Source of the DNA: Bacteroides caecimuris
Lineage (GTDB): Bacteria; Bacteroidota; Bacteroidia; Bacteroidales; Bacteroidaceae
NCBI RefSeq assembly: GCF_001688725.2
Contig: NZ_CP015401.2
Coordinates: 1,116,001 to 1,180,000 of the forward strand
Direction of reading: 5' to 3'
Length of the DNA stretch: 64,000 bases
A program made the translations under genes and the position numbers. Under the pieces are notes generated by a model. That model was not told the origin of the DNA, did not search any database, and worked only from the letters and a program-made list of their open reading frames with translations. Shown here in pieces: positions 61,470 through 64,000 of the stretch (positions are counted from its first letter, which is position 1; every line of letters begins with the position of its first letter).

Positions 61470-64000
61470 TTATCCCTTTGCCTTCTTAATATACTCCGTA
61501 GGCAAGCATCCGAAATACTTTTTAAAACTTGTAGCAAAGTAAGACGGTGTGTTGAATCCTACCATCGTACTGACTTCAGCTACTGTATAACGTCCGTCCT
61601 TTAGTAATTTTGCCGCTTCGTTGAAACGAATCTTACGTATAAAGTCGATAGTCGATTCACCTGTGATAGCTTTCAATTTGAGATGCAGATTAGAACGGCT
61701 CATATTCATTTCTCTGGCGAACTCGTCGGTAGAGAATTCAATATTATCCATATTCTTTTCTACGATGGCTACGGCACGTTTCAATAAAGCTTCATCCATG
61801 GCGTTGAACGTAATCTTTTCCGGTTCCACTTCCAGAGATTTAGAATACCGTTCAAGCATACGCCTGCGGGTACGCATCATGTTCTGTATTTTCGTAGTCA
61901 GGATAGCTAGCGAGAACGGTTTCGGGATATAATCATCCGCGCCCATTTGCAGACCTTCCATCTGATCTTTGGTTTCGCTTTTGGCAGACAGGATAATCAC
62001 AGGAATATGACAGGTACGGATATTCTGCTTCACATTCTTGCATAGTTTGATACCATCCATCACAGGCATCATGACATCAGTCACAATAATGTCCACTTCA
62101 TTCTCTTTCAGTTTTTCCAGGGCTTCTTCACCATTTCCGGCTTCCAGTGTATTGAAAAGTTCGGCAAGTCCGCTACTTAGATAATGGCGGATTTCATTAT
62201 TGTCTTCTACGATAAGAATCGTACCACGTTTCTTGTCACCAGTTTCGATCGCTTCGTTTTCTACTTTTTCCGTATCAATGAAATACATCTCTTTCGAGTT
62301 GGTAGAATAAACTTGGTCCTCCTCATTTTTAGCGTCATTAGAAGCTAATTCGGAGGGCTTGTAGATATTTATATCCTGTGGCAGATAAACAGAGAAAGTG
62401 CTACCTTTGCCTTCTTCACTGTCTAACTCAATACGTCCGTGATGCAGTTCCACCAAACGCTGTACCAATGACAGCCCGATGCCGCTTCCTACATGCTCAC
62501 TCTCTATCTGATAGAAGCGTTCGAATATTTTCCCCTGCTTGTTGATAGGGATACCAATGCCAGTATCACTAACTTGCAGTACCAGCCAATTGTTTTCCTC
62601 TTTCAACGTAACAGTAATGCTTTGCCCGCTTTCTGTATATTTGAAAGCATTTGAAAGCAGGTTGTTAACGATCAGTTCCAGATAATTCGGATCGAAAAGT
62701 TCCTCTTTCTCTTCCAGTTCGGAGTGGAGAGTATAAGTAATCTTCTTGTGGCGTGCCAGTTTATCGTAGAACAAGAAATTATCCTGTATCAGTTGATGCG
62801 CATTCTCTTGCTTTACTTTCAGCTCAAAAACTCCCAATTCGGCACGGCGATAATCCATCAATTGGTTGACAAGATGCAACAGACGATTGGCGTTGCGTTG
62901 GATATATTCCAGTTGGTTACGAGTCCAGCGGTCGCTAATCTTATTGATTATTTCTTGTAAAGGAGCTAAGATGAGAGTTAACGGCGTGCGAAGCTCGTGC
63001 GAAATATTGATGAAGAAACGCATCTTCATTTGGTTGATTTCTTCTTGATGCTCCTTGTCTCTGCGTTCAAGTTCCAGTTCCGCTGCCATGCTCTTACGCA
63101 TCCAGAAGAAGCGGAAGACGAAAGTGATAAAACCGATAAAAGTGGCGAGGAAAAGCATGATTGCCCACCAGGTCTTGTACCAGACAGGGAGAACTATGAT
63201 TTCCAACATCGTGGGTACAGCGTTCCATTTCCCGTCACTATTGGCGGCTTTTACCAAAAAGTGATAAGTGCCTTGTGGCAGGTTGGAGTAGGAGACAGTA
63301 CGTTTATCTGTCAGATAATACCACTCTTTGTCATATCCTTCCAGTTTATAAGCGAAAGTATTATGTTGTCCCGAAATATAATTGGATACTACAAATTCAA
63401 TCGTGAAAGCAGTTTGCCATGATTTCAGGGTGATACTTTCTGTCTCATTGATATTCTTAGTCAGGATACCGGTTTCATCATCCGGGCGAACTGTCTTGTT
63501 AAACAGTTGAAGTTTGGTGATAACTACCGGAGGCGTATAAGGGTTATCCAACAACAGTTCCGGGCGGAAAGTAGTGATCCCGTTGATACCTCCGAAATAC
63601 ATCTGACCGCTTGAAGTACGGCAGAATGAAGAAGTATTAAACTGATTACTCTGTAACCCATCGGATTCCGTAAAATTACGGAACTTCTCTGTCTCCGGAT
63701 TGAAACAGGAAATACCACGGTTGGTACTTACCCAAAGACGTCCGAAAGTATCTTCCAGAATACCATATACCACATTGTTTGGCAAACCGTTAGCCGTAGT
63801 ATATCGTTTGATTTTCTTTTCTTTCTCATTAAAACAGTAGAAGCCCTCACGCGTACCTACCCAAATGATACCGTTGGCGGCTTCGTAAATGCAATTGGTA
63901 AACGTCTTTGTTACCGATGATTCCGGAAGAATAGGCTCCTTTTCTATCTCGATTCCTTCCTGCTGAAAGACAGATATACCTTCCTCGCCCCCAATCCAAA
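61470..64000 (-). CDS. Hybrid two-component system regulator (BT4663-like), 5' end outside the window
   Basis: A single-chain sensor/regulator of the HTCS type that spans the inner membrane. The frame is open to the window end, so the start and most of the beta-propeller sensor lie outside; propeller blades are visible (TANGLPNNVVYGILEDTFGR, GISCFNPETEKFRNFTESDG). Then come a Y_Y_Y domain, a transmembrane helix (WWAIMLFLATFIGFITFVFR), a histidine kinase (FFINISHELRTPLTLILAPL, phospho-His), an ATPase domain (LQVSDTGIGIPINKQGKIF), a receiver (TILIVEDNNEIRHYL; VTDVMMPVMDG, phospho-Asp) and an AraC HTH (EFAREMNMSRSNLHLKLKAI). It should respond to periplasmic heparan oligosaccharides and activate the downstream locus. 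Confidence 0.95.
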   Translation of the reverse strand, partial: WIGGEEGISVFQQEGIEIEKEPILPESSVTKTFTNCIYEAANGIIWVGTREGFYCFNEKEKKIKRYTTANGLPNNVVYGILEDTFGRLWVSTNRGISCFNPETEKFRNFTESDGLQSNQFNTSSFCRTSSGQMYFGGINGITTFRPELLLDNPYTPPVVITKLQLFNKTVRPDDETGILTKNINETESITLKSWQTAFTIEFVVSNYISGQHNTFAYKLEGYDKEWYYLTDKRTVSYSNLPQGTYHFLVKAANSDGKWNAVPTMLEIIVLPVWYKTWWAIMLFLATFIGFITFVFRFFWMRKSMAAELELERRDKEHQEEINQMKMRFFINISHELRTPLTLILAPLQEIINKISDRWTRNQLEYIQRNANRLLHLVNQLMDYRRAELGVFELKVKQENAHQLIQDNFLFYDKLARHKKITYTLHSELEEKEELFDPNYLELIVNNLLSNAFKYTESGQSITVTLKEENNWLVLQVSDTGIGIPINKQGKIFERFYQIESEHVGSGIGLSLVQRLVELHHGRIELDSEEGKGSTFSVYLPQDINIYKPSELASNDAKNEEDQVYSTNSKEMYFIDTEKVENEAIETGDKKRGTILIVEDNNEIRHYLSSGLAELFNTLEAGNGEEALEKLKENEVDIIVTDVMMPVMDGIKLCKNVKQNIRTCHIPVIILSAKSETKDQMEGLQMGADDYIPKPFSLAILTTKIQNMMRTRRRMLERYSKSLEVEPEKITFNAMDEALLKRAVAIVEKNMDNIEFSTDEFAREMNMSRSNLHLKLKAITGESTIDFIRKIRFNEAAKLLKDGRYTVAEVSTMVGFNTPSYFATSFKKYFGCLPTEYIKKAKG

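Noticed and set aside
1..64000. tRNA or rRNA genes as integration sites
   Set aside because: No cloverleaf or rRNA-like sequence was recognised, including at the island edges near 5.9 and 36.6 kb.

Overview
The window looks like the chromosome of a human-gut Bacteroides close to B. thetaiotaomicron. The evidence is the gene content (SusC/SusD pair, hybrid two-component regulator, META lipoproteins, IntDOT-type recombinases), the Bacteroides-type -7 boxes (TAnnTTTG) ahead of many genes, and a heparin/heparan sulfate utilisation locus whose gene order matches the B. thetaiotaomicron locus BT4652-BT4663. No rRNA or tRNA gene was seen.

Layout. (1) 1-5.8 kb is conserved core: a leftward trio (a saccharopine/carboxynorspermidine-dehydrogenase-like gene, bcp peroxiredoxin, recA cut by the window edge), then rightward a two-domain META lipoprotein and dnaK. 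(2) 5.9-36.6 kb is an accessory island, probably built by several insertions. It opens with a zinc-ribbon/HTH protein and a tyrosine recombinase broken in its catalytic domain. Next come decayed fragments (a receptor-like pseudogene with an in-frame stop, an esterase, a recombinase pseudogene) and pieces of a CTnDOT-like conjugative element: a mobA-like gene with an oriT-like palindromic region, two Xis2c/Xis2d-like HTH genes, a RhuM-like protein and two IntDOT-type recombinases. A C-terminal integrase fragment then leads into a mobilizable-element backbone: HTH, BT4734/VirE-N-like protein, DUF3987 protein, MobC, MobA relaxase and a membrane protein. (3) The cargo at 22.1-32.5 kb is a compact leftward operon: XRE regulator, 5-methylcytosine methyltransferase, McrB-type GTPase, DUF2357/PD-(D/E)XK nuclease (McrC-like), a large Mrr-like nuclease-STAND NTPase resembling Avs4, and a Vsr mismatch endonuclease. 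Two perfectly symmetric AT-rich operator arms lie upstream of the XRE gene. An AlbA_2/ATPase-like regulator, an unknown membrane protein and an IS110-family element finish the island.

(4) 36.6-39.8 kb returns to core-type genes: DUF4250 protein, an ECF sigma factor with a small membrane protein and a periplasmic protein, and endonuclease IV. (5) 40.8-64.0 kb is the leftward heparan/heparin locus. The hybrid two-component regulator (cut by the window end) senses oligosaccharide. A surface PL12 lyase, surface binding protein, SusD and SusC capture and import the glycan. A GH88 unsaturated glucuronyl hydrolase, periplasmic PL12 lyase, serine-type sulfatase, DUF3604/PHP-like protein, ROK kinase and PL15-type lyase complete the breakdown.

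The most notable observations are the combined modification/restriction/Avs-like/Vsr operon with its symmetric operator, and two non-CRISPR arrays of short dyads or degenerate repeats with a 22-bp period, one at each flank of the heparan locus.
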